DNA from: Amoebidium appalachense
Lineage: Eukaryota > Ichthyosporea
DNA length: 64,000 nt
Direction of reading: 5' to 3'
Assembly: GCA_963693365.1 (NCBI GenBank)
Contig: CAVNZM010000002.1
Span: 8,494,001-8,558,000, forward strand
In this document: positions 24,701 to 36,034 of the stretch, in pieces
How positions within the stretch are numbered: the first letter of the stretch is position 1
Layout of the letters: every line of letters begins with the position of its first letter
The notes under the pieces: model-generated
Seen by the model: the letters and a program-made list of their open reading frames with translations, nothing else
The model's database searches: none
What the model was told of the DNA's origin: nothing
Program-made: the position numbers and the translations under genes

Positions 24701-24988
24701 ACTACGCCCATTGCTGTTCAAAAACGAAACCTTCAATCCTGCCACACCGGGTTCGTTTGCGTCCCTCTGACCGTTTCCGTTAAGGTCGGTGAACGCGTCA
24801 CCTGCAATCATACCGCGCGCTTGCAGGCATGCACCTGTAGGGTTGGTAGGTGGGCGGGCCCAGCCCTTGTTGCAATCCGGCAGAGGGGCAGGGGCTTCGT
24901 CATAGGACCGGCGCCCGATAAAGGGTGCACCGTGGGTGGTACCTAACGCGCCAAGAAGCAGCACGGCGCCGCTGAAAAGGCTGGCCAT
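21728..24988 (-). CDS. Secreted SdrD-B-like repeat protein, copy A
   Basis: Intronless, 1,086 residues. A signal peptide (MASLFSGAVLLLGALGTTHGA, about 1-20) and a short Cys-containing linker precede ten beta-sandwich repeats: 60-160, 161-266, 267-364, 365-473, 474-569, 570-671, 672-779, 780-875, 876-978 and 979-1086. Eight repeats carry the acidic opening motif FxDxNxNGxQDxGE, and all carry the G-Y/F-x-F…AGTYT core of SdrD-B/Cna-B-like domains. Such domains in bacterial surface proteins act as stalks and often bind calcium at the Asp/Asn motif. Repeats 5 and 8 lack that motif and carry GDN(V/M)SNINFDYR. There is no C-terminal membrane anchor, GPI signal or LPxTG motif, so a soluble or wall-associated extracellular protein is likely. 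Coding GC content is visibly higher than that of the non-repetitive flanks. Ligand unknown. Confidence 0.92.
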   Translation of the reverse strand: MASLFSGAVLLLGALGTTHGAPFIGRRSYDEAPAPLPDCNKGWARPPTNPTGACLQARGMIAGDAFTDLNGNGQRDANEPGVAGLKVSFLNSNGRSVGSVRTSRTGGFTARNVLPGNYTVTLDPASVPSSAVATSPLSVTTSVVAFQQSSAAFTFKAANAVVGPAAAFIDANNNDQQDVGEAGLANATISLIDSNGKVVRTTKTDASGNYTFADVAPGTYTITIDTASLPAGFTTKRARFNVVLAAGQSFNGAAASFCIAPPQTGGIASSKVFVDINGNGVQDAGEVGLGNVTIMLVDASGKVVATAVTAQDGSYSFANIPAGTYTLSIDRANLPATFVIPSTTQTITIAPGATAVALPLTVRPNFASVGPANAFVDENNNDVQDANEPGLSGLQVQLVDRATGNVVQTTTTNANGTYTFINVLAGTYTVRISPIPADLKPLRANGQFTVVLAPGQVFSDEAAAFCFKRLPHASVSGAVTVGNSSIANAIVSLVDADGKTLFRATTNDKGAFTFAHLQAGTYTIAIDQASLPANVVAASDRDGVADGKTSITLNWGDNVSNINFDYRFQYGTVKPGGLFVDVNGNGVQDAGEVALANVTVSLVDANGKVVATAITAQDGSYSFADIPAGTYTLSIVGSTLPAGVAVLSSPSTFTVQPGATATPVSFAIRPVFASVGPANAFLDANNNDEQDAGEAAVANVVIQLVDRNTGVVVQTTKTDVSGIYFFTNILAGNYTVRVDTASIPFGLTVARPQFNVVLTPGRVFSGAQASFCFKPLSKASASGAVTLNGSPLANVVVNLLNAAGNTVMQERTNDKGTFTFAQLQAGTYTIAIDQASLPANVVSASDPDGVADGKTSIMLNWGDNMSNINFDYRLLTGTCSSIVYVDANSNGQLDAGEAALPNIRLTLTDSTGKIVATAVTDASGRYTFGSIVAGTYTVAVDTGSVPVGLTASNPTTASRTVTIVAGGSVDAQFGFRPVVPGAVKGRVWHDDGADGVFEYGDYGLGSVSVVLVDSNGRTVATATTDVKGYYSFGGVAPGSYSVRVLAAPNGHVASSDKDGGVDSTVAVVVGEGKTVEGIDFAYTIKF

Positions 24989-25091
24989 TGTTATTATAAG
25001 AAGGCGCTACTGAGCTTCGGTTTCGTTCCTGACTGTTGTGTGTGTGCTGTGCGCCGCAAAAGTTGACTGATGCCTGGGGCAAAGATCGGCG

Positions 25092-25100
25092 CTTTATATA
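25092..25100 (-). promoter_or_regulatory. TATA box of SdrD-B-like gene A
   Basis: TATATAAAG on the minus strand, 104 bases upstream of the ATG and conserved in copy B. A CCAAT-type motif lies about 30 bases further upstream. Confidence 0.6.
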
Positions 25101-25571
25101 TGCCATTACCGAGGTGGTGCGGGCCAATGAAATCATTTGACGAATCAGATTTGTCTTTGGCATCATCTCTGCATCGCTTATGATTCCGCATTTCGAGTTG
25201 TTGATCCTTGATTGTGCTAATGAGTTCTATTGTATTTTGAAATAATACACTGTACAGACAATCGATGATGACTATTTAATATACCGCTACTTTTTGCATA
25301 GCAATTTATGTGAAGAAGCTGTCCCAGGCTATCTGGGTTTCTTCTGGCAGGGCAGTGAAACCTGTCGATTCGCTCTAAGGCAATTCCGATCTACACATGG
25401 GATAAAAAAATAATGTTTTTCAGCCAATCGTATACATTGTGTCTAGATTCAGATTCATTGGATGAATGAATCCAGACTGAATATTATTGTGACTTTATTT
25501 GGTTATTTTACTCTTTCGGTCAATTTCTGACGGGTCAGATCGGTGACCGCCAAGACTCCGTCTTCCCTGCG

Positions 25572-25575
<4 letters not shown>

Positions 25576-25621
<46 letters not shown>
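25576..25621 (+). repeat. Poly(T) run, unit A
   Basis: 46 T in a row. At the same place unit B has a (TA)n array (36512-36564). Confidence 0.97.
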
Positions 25622-26092
25622 CGGCGTAGTACTACGGTGCCCGGCCATTTACGTTAGCCAGTGGTACTTAGCCTTGGAGACTAAGTGAGAGCATGCCCTC
25701 GACACTGTGACTATGACCCTGAGCCTCCCTTTCTTAGTTTTGGAACGAGATTATTACATGTACATGAACCAAAGTACCATGCATGTTGGTCCCATGTTGC
25801 CATAGTAGTCACATGGGGGGCAGATGTCAGATTTCGGACATGTACATCATACAAAGTTCAAGTGCTTTTCAGCTATTGAGGTTGAGAACGGTTAGGGCCT
25901 GGGACTGCCAATCATCAAAAATGATGGGGTATCATATATAGAGATACTATGCACATGTACCGAGGTCAAACCATCAACACGCATGTACACAAATGCACGG
26001 TGCAAATGCTTTAACTGAGAACAGGTCGGGGGGGGGGGGGGGAGGGGGAGGGGGAGAGAAGGGGGAGGAGGGGAGCCCGAGCAAAGGGGCGT

Positions 26093-26127
<35 letters not shown>

Positions 26128-26505
26128 CGTTCATTACTACTATCCCAAGCCCGTGGGCCCCTTTTAACCCACGGTTATAGCTATAGTAATTTATGATACG
26201 GAATCACGCAGTTCTGAAAACGCCGGCCCTGCAGCTGGAATTTGAATTTGGATCCGGACGTCGTGTGATCGCTGATACCAAAAAGAAAAGTTGCAGTGCC
26301 AAATTGCCAATGATTACCCTGAGTCGGAATAAGATCTGCCTTCTTCTGATTGGCTTAAGTGCGTTAGATGTCATTAGCCAATCAAAGCGCAGCCATGCTG
26401 GCCAATCATTCCAGAGCAAAAGGGATGACGAATGACGTCAGGCTTTTCAAGGCTGAAGGAGCTTTCGGCCAGAGCAGAAAAATGGCCCGCGGTGAGAGAC
26501 GCAAG

Positions 26506-26619
<114 letters not shown>

Positions 26620-26931
26620 CACACACTGACACACACACACACACGTGCACACACACACACACACACAAGCACACAAGCACACGCACACGCACACACACGC
26701 ACACACCCTGGCACCGCACAAATACACACACATACATAGAGACACACACAGTTCACGAGTTTCACACACACACTCTCCCCCCTCCCGCCCCCCCTGTCTG
26801 TCTCTTTCTATGTGGCTCCATCTCTTTCTCTTTCTCTCTCTCTCGCTCTCCTGGGACCCTCATTTTTCTGCCCCACCCCTCTAGCTCCCCCCTCCCCCCC
26901 GGCCTTCCCCCCCTCGCTCCCCCTCTCCCTT

Positions 26932-26936
<5 letters not shown>

Positions 26937-26993
<57 letters not shown>

Positions 26994-27019
26994 CTCTCCC
27001 TCCCTCCCTCCCTCCCTCC

Positions 27020-27113
<94 letters not shown>

Positions 27114-27144
27114 CTCTCTCTCTCCCTCTCTCTCTCCCCGAAAG

Positions 27145-27204
<60 letters not shown>
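26937..27204 (+). repeat. (CT)n block followed by (CA)n
   Basis: About 200 bases of CT with CCCT interruptions (26937-27142), then a 57-base CA run. It marks the right end of unit A. Confidence 0.95.
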
Positions 27205-27216
<12 letters not shown>

Positions 27217-27735
27217 GCGCTCCCTTTTTAACGCCAATCCAAGCGAAATGGCTTCATTCTCATGGTTCTCACCAATGGAATTCGACACCAAACAGCTGAT
27301 ACTGATAAGCTCGCTATCACGTGTCAGATAGAGCCACAGGCCTTCTCAGTCATCTCAAACCCCCGCTCTTTTGGGTCATCAGCTTCCCCCGTATGAGACT
27401 GATGGGGGGAGGGGGCCGGGGGGGGGGAACATGGGTATTGCAGAGTCGTGTGTGGGAGAGAGGGGAAGGAGGGGGTGGGGTGGAGGGCGGGGGGTCGGGA
27501 CGGGGATCAATGGGGTGAATGGCACCGGTACCGACATAAGGTGTTTGTTATACAAGAGATGGGTGATCATGGTGGGTGGGTGGATGTCTCATGTTGTGGA
27601 GTGGGGTATTGGCTCGAGGTGGGTTGATGAATGAGACTTGGGGGCTTGAAGCAGGCAAGGGAGGGGTGGGGAGGTGTGGGGGAGGTGGGGGTGTGTGGGG
27701 GAGGTGGGGGGGGAGGGGGGGGCAGGGGAGGGGAA

Positions 27736-27768
<33 letters not shown>

Positions 27769-28118
27769 TAGGGGCAATGGAGCTGCAAGGAGGGAGAAGG
27801 GAAGGGTGGGAGGGAGAGAGGACCATTTATGTGCCAATAACGCAAAAAGAGATGACGGGATGATAAACGGCCGTGTGTGTGTGTCTATATATGGTGGGGG
27901 CTGTGGGGCGCACGGGGGGGGGGGGGGGGGGGGGATGGGTATGAGTGTGTGTGTGTGGGGGGGGTGGGGGGGGGGATGGGCTGGGTGTGTGGGTGGGTGC
28001 TGTTAATTATGGGGGGAGGGGAGGGGGGGGGGGGGGGGGGGGGGGTGAAACGTGTGTGTGTCTGTTTCTGTGCGCGCGCACGCGCGTGTGTTTGTGTGTG
28101 TGTGTGTGCGTGTGTGTG

Positions 28119-28159
<41 letters not shown>

Positions 28160-28162
28160 CAC

Positions 28163-28220
<58 letters not shown>

Positions 28221-29250
28221 CGAATGAAGAGGTGGGTGGGTTACTGGGTTGGAGGGTGGGCAGGTGAGGAGGATGAAAGCTGTGCTAGTGTATTTGTGGG
28301 ATGGTGGAGGGGTGTATGTGTGCGGGTGGGTAAGTGGGTGTGTGCAGGTGGGTAAGTTTGGGTGGATGCTGGTGTGCACGTGCGTTGTGTATTTGTGTAT
28401 GTGTGTGTGTACGTGAGATAGAGAGGGAGACAGGTAGGTGGTTGCGGGGGTGTGAAACTTTCATTCGAGTGTGGATGGGTGGGTGGGGGGGAAGGGGAGG
28501 AGGGAGGGGGGAAGGGGAGGGGGGGGAGGGGGGAAGGGGGGAGGTAAGGGAGGGCTTGTGGATGTGTGGGTGGGTGGATTCTGTGTGTGTGTTTGGGGTT
28601 TGTGGTGTGTGGATGGGTGATATGGATGGTGATTGTGTTTGGGTGGTGTGTGGATGATGATTCTGTCACCAGTGAGTTGCATAAACAGAAGGAAGAAACA
28701 GCATGTTGGTTGGTAGACTACGGTATAGCCAGTGTGGTGGATCAGCTCTTATTATAGACCCCGGGGAGGGAACTCGGTGGTCAACCTTGTTACGATAGCC
28801 CATAATGGGTAGTCGTGAACTTATGTGTCGCAATATCCGATATATCAGGTATATATCGAGGGCAGAAGGGGGGGGGGGGGGGGGGGAGGGGAGGTGGTAT
28901 GTTGAAAGATTTTTTGTGTGCCTGTTTTGGTGTGTGTGTGTGTGCGCGCGCGTGTGTGTGCGGGTGGGTGGGTGGATGGGTGGATGGGTGGGTGTGTATG
29001 TGATTTCTGTATCATGTGTATGTGTGTGTCAAGGGGGTGGGGGTGGGGGGGATATCTGTGTGTGGTTGTGCATGTCACGGTCAGTGTGTATGGTTGGGAC
29101 GTGTATGGGTGGGAGCAGGTCGGTGGTTCTGGGTAAGAGTTTGTGCGCTCGTGTGGGTTTATGAGGGAGAATGGGAGTGAGGAAGGCAACGAGGGGGGTG
29201 GGCAGGGAGGAGGTGTGTGTATGTGGGGTCCCAGTGTGTCCAGTATGCTT

Positions 29251-29315
<65 letters not shown>

Positions 29316-29320
29316 TGTGT

Positions 29321-29369
<49 letters not shown>

Positions 29370-29457
29370 GGTGGGTGGGTGGGTGGGCGGGTGGGTGGGT
29401 GTGTGTGTGTGTGTGTGTGTGTGAGTGGGTGGGTGGGTGTGCGTGTGTGTGGATGGG
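27205..29457. other. Spacer between the two long direct repeats
   Basis: G-, GT- and GGTGG-rich sequence throughout, with GT runs at 28166-28219 and 29256-29310 and a (GGTG)n stretch ending at unit B. No gene, RNA or mobile element recognised. Confidence 0.7.
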
Positions 29458-30439
29458 TGGGTGGCTTTTGTGTAAGTGGATGAGGTGGTTTTCGGGTCTG
29501 TGGATGTGCAATATGGAAGGGAAAGACGAGAGTAGGGGGGGGGGGGGGGGGGGTTATAGTTATGGGTAGTTAGATTTTCGATTGGTTGAAATGGTCCAAT
29601 GATCCTCTGGATAGATCAACCTTGTTGATGTGAATGGAGGGGTAGGTGTGTTGGCCATTTTCGTGTTCTTCTTTTTGGGGGAGAGGGGGGGGGGGGGGGG
29701 GGGGGGGGGGAAGAGAGAGAGAGAGAGAAAAAAAGAGAGATTTGTAAAAAAGTTCTGTATGTGCAGATGGACAGAGAGGAGAGACACGTAGGGAAAGACA
29801 ACAATACCAACAGGTGGTGGGGGTTGGGGGAGAGGAGGGGAGGGGGGGGGTTTGGATCCTCGGGGGGGGGGGGGGGGGGAGGGGGGAAGGAAGGGAGTTA
29901 GACACTTGCTATAACCCCCTCCCCCCTTCCCCTCCCCCTGCCCTTGCGGGCTTAACCATCACACCCCTCTCCCTCTACCGGCCCTTCAATCTTGTGTGGA
30001 AAATGACGAGGGAACGGGGGAAGAAAAAGGTATTGGGAGGGGGGGGGGGGGAGGGGAGGGGGGCAAGGCAAGAAAAGAAAACAAGACAGAGAAGGAAACA
30101 TGAATGCAAAAGTACAAGGAGACCCGGGGGGAAGGGGGGAGATTATAACAAGGGGGAGAAAAATTTTACGCACGTGCGCGAAGGGGGGAGGGGGGACGGG
30201 GAAAGAAGGGGGGGAGGGGGGGGGGGGGTTTGGAAAAACAGAAATGCACATTTGGAGCAACCACGGCATTAGTAAACGGAAAATTTTGAATGCGACACGT
30301 GACAATTGAGTGTTCTTTTTTTTTTTTTTTCCGTGTGTGTGTGTGTGTGTGTGTTGGGGGGGGGGGGGGGGGGGGGGAGGGGGGGAAGGGGTTGAAGGAT
30401 GATCTGTAGAGGTTTATCTGTTATATTCGCCGGCAAATA

Positions 30440-30680
30440 TCGTCTGGTGTCAAATTTTTGTGACCACTAGTACTGGAGCTATTTATTCATGTAACTGGCC
30501 ACCTCACAGAGCGGCTGTGTCATTAAGATAACTGCTATTTACAAAACCGCATTGTAATACGTTAAAAACACGATTTATAGATACCATTCGGAAAACATTT
30601 TGAACAGCATGCATGGAAATACCTTCAAAAGCACAAATACAGTCCAATACACCCTAATACTCGATGGTGTAGGCAAAGTC
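30440..30680 (-). pseudogene. Relic 3' end of an SdrD-B-like gene, unit B
   Basis: Same relic as in unit A: DFAYTIEY plus TAG at 30654-30680 on the minus strand, with the matching 3' flank. Its presence in both units shows the truncation preceded the large duplication. Confidence 0.65.
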
Positions 30681-30957
30681 AGTCCCGGAATTAGTGGATG
30701 GGGGGTGTGGGTCGGTGTCTTAGCGAACGGGTGGGAATGTGAGTGTCTAGGTGTGTGGGCGATTGAGTGTACTGAATGGGTCACTGAGGGGCGGGTAGTG
30801 GTGGGTGGCGGTATGTGTGTGTGGGGGGGGGGAGGAGGAGGAGGGGGGGAGGGGGGGGGGTCGGTTGGGCCGAGGTTTATGTAGATTTGTGTGAAGGTGT
30901 GGGTGGGTGGTTGAGTGTGTGTGGGTGGGTGGGTGGGTGATTATGGGTTCGTGCGTG

Positions 30958-31035
30958 TGTGTGTGTGTTCTATTGCTTGCGTATGTGTGTTTGTGTGTGT
31001 GTTTGTGTGTTTGTGTGTGTATGTGTGTGTGTATG

Positions 31036-31094
<59 letters not shown>

Positions 31095-31159
31095 GTGTGT
31101 GCACGTGTGTGTGTGTGTGTGCGTGTGTGCGTGTGTGCGTGTGTGTGTGTGTGAATGTA

Positions 31160-31210
<51 letters not shown>
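30958..31210 (+). repeat. (GT)n array, unit B
   Basis: GT-rich block with GC and TA interruptions; differs in length and pattern from the unit A array, as expected of unstable microsatellites. Confidence 0.95.
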
Positions 31211-31212
<2 letters not shown>

Positions 31213-31989
31213 CACGCGCCCGCGAATGTGTGTATGTGCGTGTGTTGGTGTTCGGGTAGGTCGGTCCGGGGGTGGGTGTGAGTCCTGTGTGTGTCTGTAC
31301 GGGGGGGAGAGGAGGGGCTGGCGGATGGGTGGGTGGGTGGCTTTCCGTGTGTGCGCTTGGATGATAGGTGGGGGCAAATTATTGGTTGGTAAACGGGCTC
31401 ATCAAGCCTTGCACGCTAGATCGGTAAAAAATGCAGTTATCAGTGAGGTGTTTCCTACTTATAATGTGTGAATCTTCTTTGGTGGCGTCGTTCTATCACT
31501 TGCGGGGTGTGTGTGGGGGGGAGGGTTACTGGGGGCAGAGAGAGGGGGGGAAAGGTTAAGAATGAGTGTGGTGAGCGGATTGTTTTGGTGCCTTCTTTGT
31601 CCCTGTGTGTGTGCATGTCTGTGTTTGTGTACGCGAGCGCGCGCGCACATGTGTGTGTGTGTGTGCAGCAGGTTTTTTTGGGGAGCTTGTGGGTGTGCGC
31701 ACGAATGATTAAGGGAAAGACTGAGAGGTGGTGCGGGAAGGGGGGAAGGTGGGGGAGGGGTGGGGGGAGGGGGGTGGGGGGAGGGGGAAAGGGGGGGGGG
31801 GGGGGGGGGAGGGGGGTAGTTGGGTAAATATATTTCTATTGGATGAGTTGGTTGAATGGCCTTCTTGAAAGATGAAGCTTTTGTTTGGTGGATTGTTTGT
31901 TGGGTGGATGGGCGGTTGGGTGTGGACAGGGTGTGTTGGTTATGCCTGCTTTCAATTTCTTTTTCGCGTTCCTCGGTTCTGGGAGAGGG

Positions 31990-32031
<42 letters not shown>

Positions 32032-32478
32032 GGGATATGTTGGGTGGGTGGGCAGAGAAGGAGACACACGGAGCAAAAATCGAATAGACCACCAGGATGG
32101 GGAATGGACGCCAGGAAGGACAGGTAGGTCGGGGTGGGGGGGGGGGGGGGGGGGGGGGGAAGGGGGGGGGGGGGGAGGGTGGAGGGGGGGGAGTTGGGGT
32201 GGAGAAGAGAGAAACACAGGGATAAAATGCGATAATAAAGGGAGACACGGTTATAGGGGGAAAGGAGCAGGTGGGGGAGCGGGGGACGGGGGGGGGGGGG
32301 GGGGTAGATTCACAAGAGAAGGGGGGGGAATATTAACAAAAGAGAGGGGGAGGGGAGGAGGGGGGGGGGGGGAGGGATGGCGGAATGGGGTTGAACGATG
32401 CTCTGGGATGGGATTCATCCGTTGGCTTCGGCAGCAAAGTTGATCTAGTTTGAAAATTATTTATGCCCATTGGGCCTA

Positions 32479-32484
32479 TTTATT
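32479..32484 (-). terminator. Candidate poly(A) signal of SdrD-B-like gene B
   Basis: AATAAA on the minus strand about 150 bases past the stop. The 3' flank here also carries about 45 bases (32578-32622) absent from unit A. Confidence 0.5.
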
Positions 32485-32634
32485 CACGTAACTAGCCATC
32501 TCACAGAGCGGCTGTATCATTACAATAACTGCGATTTACAAAACATTGAAACCACGAACTATTATGTACAACAATGGAAATAAGAAAAACTAAAACAACA
32601 CTACTCTATTCATTCATAAGGACCAACATATCCT

Positions 32635-35600
32635 CTAAAACTTGATGGTGTAAGCAAAGTCAATCCCTTCAACCGTCTTGCCCTCACCCACAACCACCGC
32701 TACCGTGCTGTCGACGCCACCGTCCTTATCAGACGACGCCACATGACCGTTAGGGGCAGCGAGCACACGCACAGAGTAGCTCCCTGGGGCAACACCACCA
32801 AACGAATAGTATCCCTTTACATCGGTGGTGGCGGTGGCAACAGTGCGGCCGTTAGAGTCAACAAGCACAACAGAGACGGAGCCGAGCCCATAATCACCAT
32901 ACTCAAAGACACCGTCTGCTCCGTCATCATGCCACACGCGGCCCTTCACGGCACCAGGAACCACAGGGCGGAAACCGAACTGCGCGTCGACAGACCCGCC
33001 GGCGACAATCGTGACCGTGCGTGATGCCGTGGTGGGGTTGCTGGCCGTGAGGCCAACGGGGACACTACCCGTATCGACAGCAACGGTGTATGTCCCTGCA
33101 ACAATACTACCAAAGGTGTAGCGGCCAGAAGCGTCGGTGACGGCCGTGGCTACGATTTTGCCTGTAGAGTCAGTCAGGGTCAGGCGGATGTTGGGTAGGG
33201 CGGCCTCGCCGGCATCGAGCTGGCCGTTGGAGTTGGCGTCAACGTAGACGATGGAAGAGCAGGTTCCGGTCAGCAGGCGGTAGTCAAAGTTGATGTTGGA
33301 CATGTTGTCGCCCCAGTTGAGCATGATGGACGTCTTGCCGTCAGCAACACCGTCCGGGTCGGAGGCGGAGACGACGTTGGCGGGGAGGGAGGCCTGGTCG
33401 ATGGCAATGGTGTAGGTGCCGGCCTGCAGCTGGGCAAAGGTGAATGTGCCCTTGTCGTTGGTGCGCTCCTGCATAACGGTGTTGCCGGCGGCATTCAGCA
33501 GGTTGACAACAACATTGGCAAGGGGGCTGCCGTTGAGGGTGACGGCGCCGCTAGCTGAAGCCTTGGAGAGGGGCTTGAAGCAGAATGAGGCCTGGGCACC
33601 GGAAAATACACGGCCGGGGGTGAGCACGACGTTGAACTGCGGGCGGGCCACAGTGAGGCCAAAGGGAATAGAGGCGGTGTCCACGCGAACGGTGTAGTTG
33701 CCGGCAAGAATGTTGGTGAAAGAGTAGATGCCGCTAACATCGGTCTTGGTGGTTTGCACAACTACACCAGTGTTCCGATCAACCAATTGAATGACGACAT
33801 TAGCCACGGCGGCTTCACCAGCATCCTGCTCGTCGTTGTTGTTGGCATCGAGGAAGGCATTGGCGGGGCCAACGGATGCAAACACGGGACGGATAGCAAA
33901 GCTGACAGGGGTGGCCGTTGCGCCCGGCTGCACGGTGAAGGTGGAGGGAGAGCTGAGCACGGCCACACCGGCGGGGAGGGTCGACCCAACGATGGAGAGG
34001 GTGTAGGTGCCGGCAGGGATGTTGGCAAACGAATAGGAACCATCCTGGGCAGTGATGGCGGTGGCCACAACCTTGCCGTTGGCATCGACCAGAGACACGG
34101 TCACGTTGGCCAGAGCAACCTCACCAGCATCCTGCACACCATTACCGTTGACGTCCACAAACAGACCACCGGGCTTGACGGTGCCATACTGGAAGCGGTA
34201 GTCAAAGTTTATGTTGGACATGTTGTCGCCCCAGTTGAGTGTGATGGACGTCTTGCCGTCAGCCACACCGTCGCGGTCGGAGGCAGCGACGACGTTGGCG
34301 GGGAGGGAAGCCTGGTCGATGGCAATGGTGTATGTGCCGGCCTGCAGGTTGGCGAAGGTGAAGGCACCCTTGTCGTTGGTGGTTGCACGGAAGAGCGCCT
34401 TGCCGTCAGCATCAACCAGGCTAACAATAGCATTGGCAGTGCTGCTGTTGCCAACGGTAACGGCGCCACTCACAGACGCATGGGGCAGACGCTTAAAGCA
34501 GAAGGCGGCAGCCTCGTCGGAAAACACCTGGCCAGGGGCAAGCACGACAGTGAACTGGCCGTTGGCGCGGAGAGGCTTGAGGTCGGCGGGGATGGGGGAG
34601 ATGCGGACGGTGTAGGTACCAGCAAGCACGTTAATGAAGGTGTATGTGCCATTGGCGTTGGTGGTGGTAGTCTGTACAACGTTGCCAGTGGCACGGTCCA
34701 CCAACTGCACCTGCAGGCCGGACAGGCCGGGCTCGTTTGCGTCCTGCACGTCATTGTTGTTCTCGTCAACAAACGCATTGGCAGGGCCCACAGACGCAAA
34801 GTTGGGCCGCACCGTCAGGGGGAGGGCAACGGCGGTGGCACCTGGAGCAATGGTGATGGTCTGCGTGGTGCTGGGAATGACAAACGTGACAGGAAGGTTG
34901 GCACGGTCGATGGAGGGGGTGTAGGTCCCGGCAGGGATGTTTGCAAACGAGTAGGAGCCATCCTGAGCTGTGACGGCGGTGGCCACAACCTTGCCGCTAG
35001 CGTCGACCAGCATGATAGTCACGTTGCCCAGACCCACCTCCCCTGCATCCTGAACGCCGTTTCCGTTGACATCCACAAACACTTTGCTCGATGCAATGCC
35101 ACCGGTTTGAGGAGGGGCAATGCAGAACGAGGCAGCAGCACCGTTGAAGCTCTGCCCAGCAGCCAAAACGACGTTGAAACGAGCGCGCTTGGTTGTGAAG
35201 CCAGCGGGAAGAGAGGCAGTGTCAATGGTGATAGTGTATGTGCCCGGAGCCACGTCAGCAAAGGTGTAGTTGCCGCTAGCGTCCGTCTTTGTGGTGCGCA
35301 CGACCTTGCCGTTGCTGTCGATAAGGCTGATGGTTGCGTTGGCCAAACCGGCCTCACCCACATCCTGTTGGTCGTTGTTGTTGGCGTCGATAAAGGCTGC
35401 GGCAGGGCCCACAACGGCGTTTGCAGCTTTGAATGTGAATGCAGCACTTGACTGCTGGAAAGCAACCACAGACGTGGTTACACTGAGGGGGGACGTGGCT
35501 ACGGCGCTGCTTGGAACCGACGCTGGGTCAAGGGTGACGGTGTAGTTACCGGGGAGGACATTGCGGGCAGTGAAGCCGCCGGTTCTGCTCGTGCGCACAG

Positions 35601-35895
35601 ACCCGACACTACGCCCATTGCTGTTCAAAAACGAAACCTTCAATCCTGCCACACCGGGTTCGTTTGCGTCCCTCTGACCGTTTCCGTTAAGGTCGGTGAA
35701 CGCGTCACCTGCAATCATACCGCGCGCTTGCAGGCATGCACCTGTAGGGTTGGTAGGTGGGCGGGCCCAGCCCTTGTTGCAATCCGGCAGAGGGGCAGGG
35801 GCTTCGTCATAGGACCGGCGCCCGATAAAGGGTGCACCGTGGGTGGTACCTAACGCGCCAAGAAGCAGCACGGCGCCGCTGAAAAGACTGGCCAT
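32635..35895 (-). CDS. Secreted SdrD-B-like repeat protein, copy B
   Basis: 1,086 residues, same architecture as copy A: signal peptide, linker, ten repeats, no anchor. The two proteins differ at nine positions that I can see, all within repeats 3, 5, 6 and 7 (I/V, L/P, A/V, I/T, T/A, H/N, V/M, D/N, F/S). This is about 99% identity. The frame is intact, and since only nine changes were fixed across 3.3 kb the copies are either young or kept alike by gene conversion. Repeats 3-4-5 and 6-7-8 form a duplicated three-domain block of about 305 residues. Its own TATA box is conserved, so both copies are probably expressed. Confidence 0.92.
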   Translation of the reverse strand: MASLFSGAVLLLGALGTTHGAPFIGRRSYDEAPAPLPDCNKGWARPPTNPTGACLQARGMIAGDAFTDLNGNGQRDANEPGVAGLKVSFLNSNGRSVGSVRTSRTGGFTARNVLPGNYTVTLDPASVPSSAVATSPLSVTTSVVAFQQSSAAFTFKAANAVVGPAAAFIDANNNDQQDVGEAGLANATISLIDSNGKVVRTTKTDASGNYTFADVAPGTYTITIDTASLPAGFTTKRARFNVVLAAGQSFNGAAASFCIAPPQTGGIASSKVFVDVNGNGVQDAGEVGLGNVTIMLVDASGKVVATAVTAQDGSYSFANIPAGTYTPSIDRANLPVTFVIPSTTQTITIAPGATAVALPLTVRPNFASVGPANAFVDENNNDVQDANEPGLSGLQVQLVDRATGNVVQTTTTNANGTYTFINVLAGTYTVRISPIPADLKPLRANGQFTVVLAPGQVFSDEAAAFCFKRLPHASVSGAVTVGNSSTANAIVSLVDADGKALFRATTNDKGAFTFANLQAGTYTIAIDQASLPANVVAASDRDGVADGKTSITLNWGDNMSNINFDYRFQYGTVKPGGLFVDVNGNGVQDAGEVALANVTVSLVDANGKVVATAITAQDGSYSFANIPAGTYTLSIVGSTLPAGVAVLSSPSTFTVQPGATATPVSFAIRPVFASVGPANAFLDANNNDEQDAGEAAVANVVIQLVDRNTGVVVQTTKTDVSGIYSFTNILAGNYTVRVDTASIPFGLTVARPQFNVVLTPGRVFSGAQASFCFKPLSKASASGAVTLNGSPLANVVVNLLNAAGNTVMQERTNDKGTFTFAQLQAGTYTIAIDQASLPANVVSASDPDGVADGKTSIMLNWGDNMSNINFDYRLLTGTCSSIVYVDANSNGQLDAGEAALPNIRLTLTDSTGKIVATAVTDASGRYTFGSIVAGTYTVAVDTGSVPVGLTASNPTTASRTVTIVAGGSVDAQFGFRPVVPGAVKGRVWHDDGADGVFEYGDYGLGSVSVVLVDSNGRTVATATTDVKGYYSFGGVAPGSYSVRVLAAPNGHVASSDKDGGVDSTVAVVVGEGKTVEGIDFAYTIKF

Positions 35896-36025
35896 TGTTA
35901 TTATGACCCGAAAAAAGAGGCAACCACTAAAAAGAAGGCGCTACTGAGCTTCGGTTTTGTCCCTGACTGTTGTGTGTGTGCAGTGCGCCGCAAAAGTTGA
36001 CTGATGCCTGGTGCAAAGATCGGCG

Positions 36026-36034
36026 CTTTATATA
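36026..36034 (-). promoter_or_regulatory. TATA box of SdrD-B-like gene B
   Basis: TATATAAAG on the minus strand, 131 bases upstream of the ATG. The distance exceeds that of copy A because of about 27 extra bases near 35905-35931. Confidence 0.6.

Larger units (their letters stand above)
24989..26470. other. Upstream flank of gene A, no gene seen
   Basis: Mostly complex sequence shared with 35896-37400. It holds the promoter, a 46-base T run (25576-25621), the palindrome CGTAGTACTACG next to it, and G runs near 26030 and 26095-26127. No coding frame is convincing. Confidence 0.6.
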
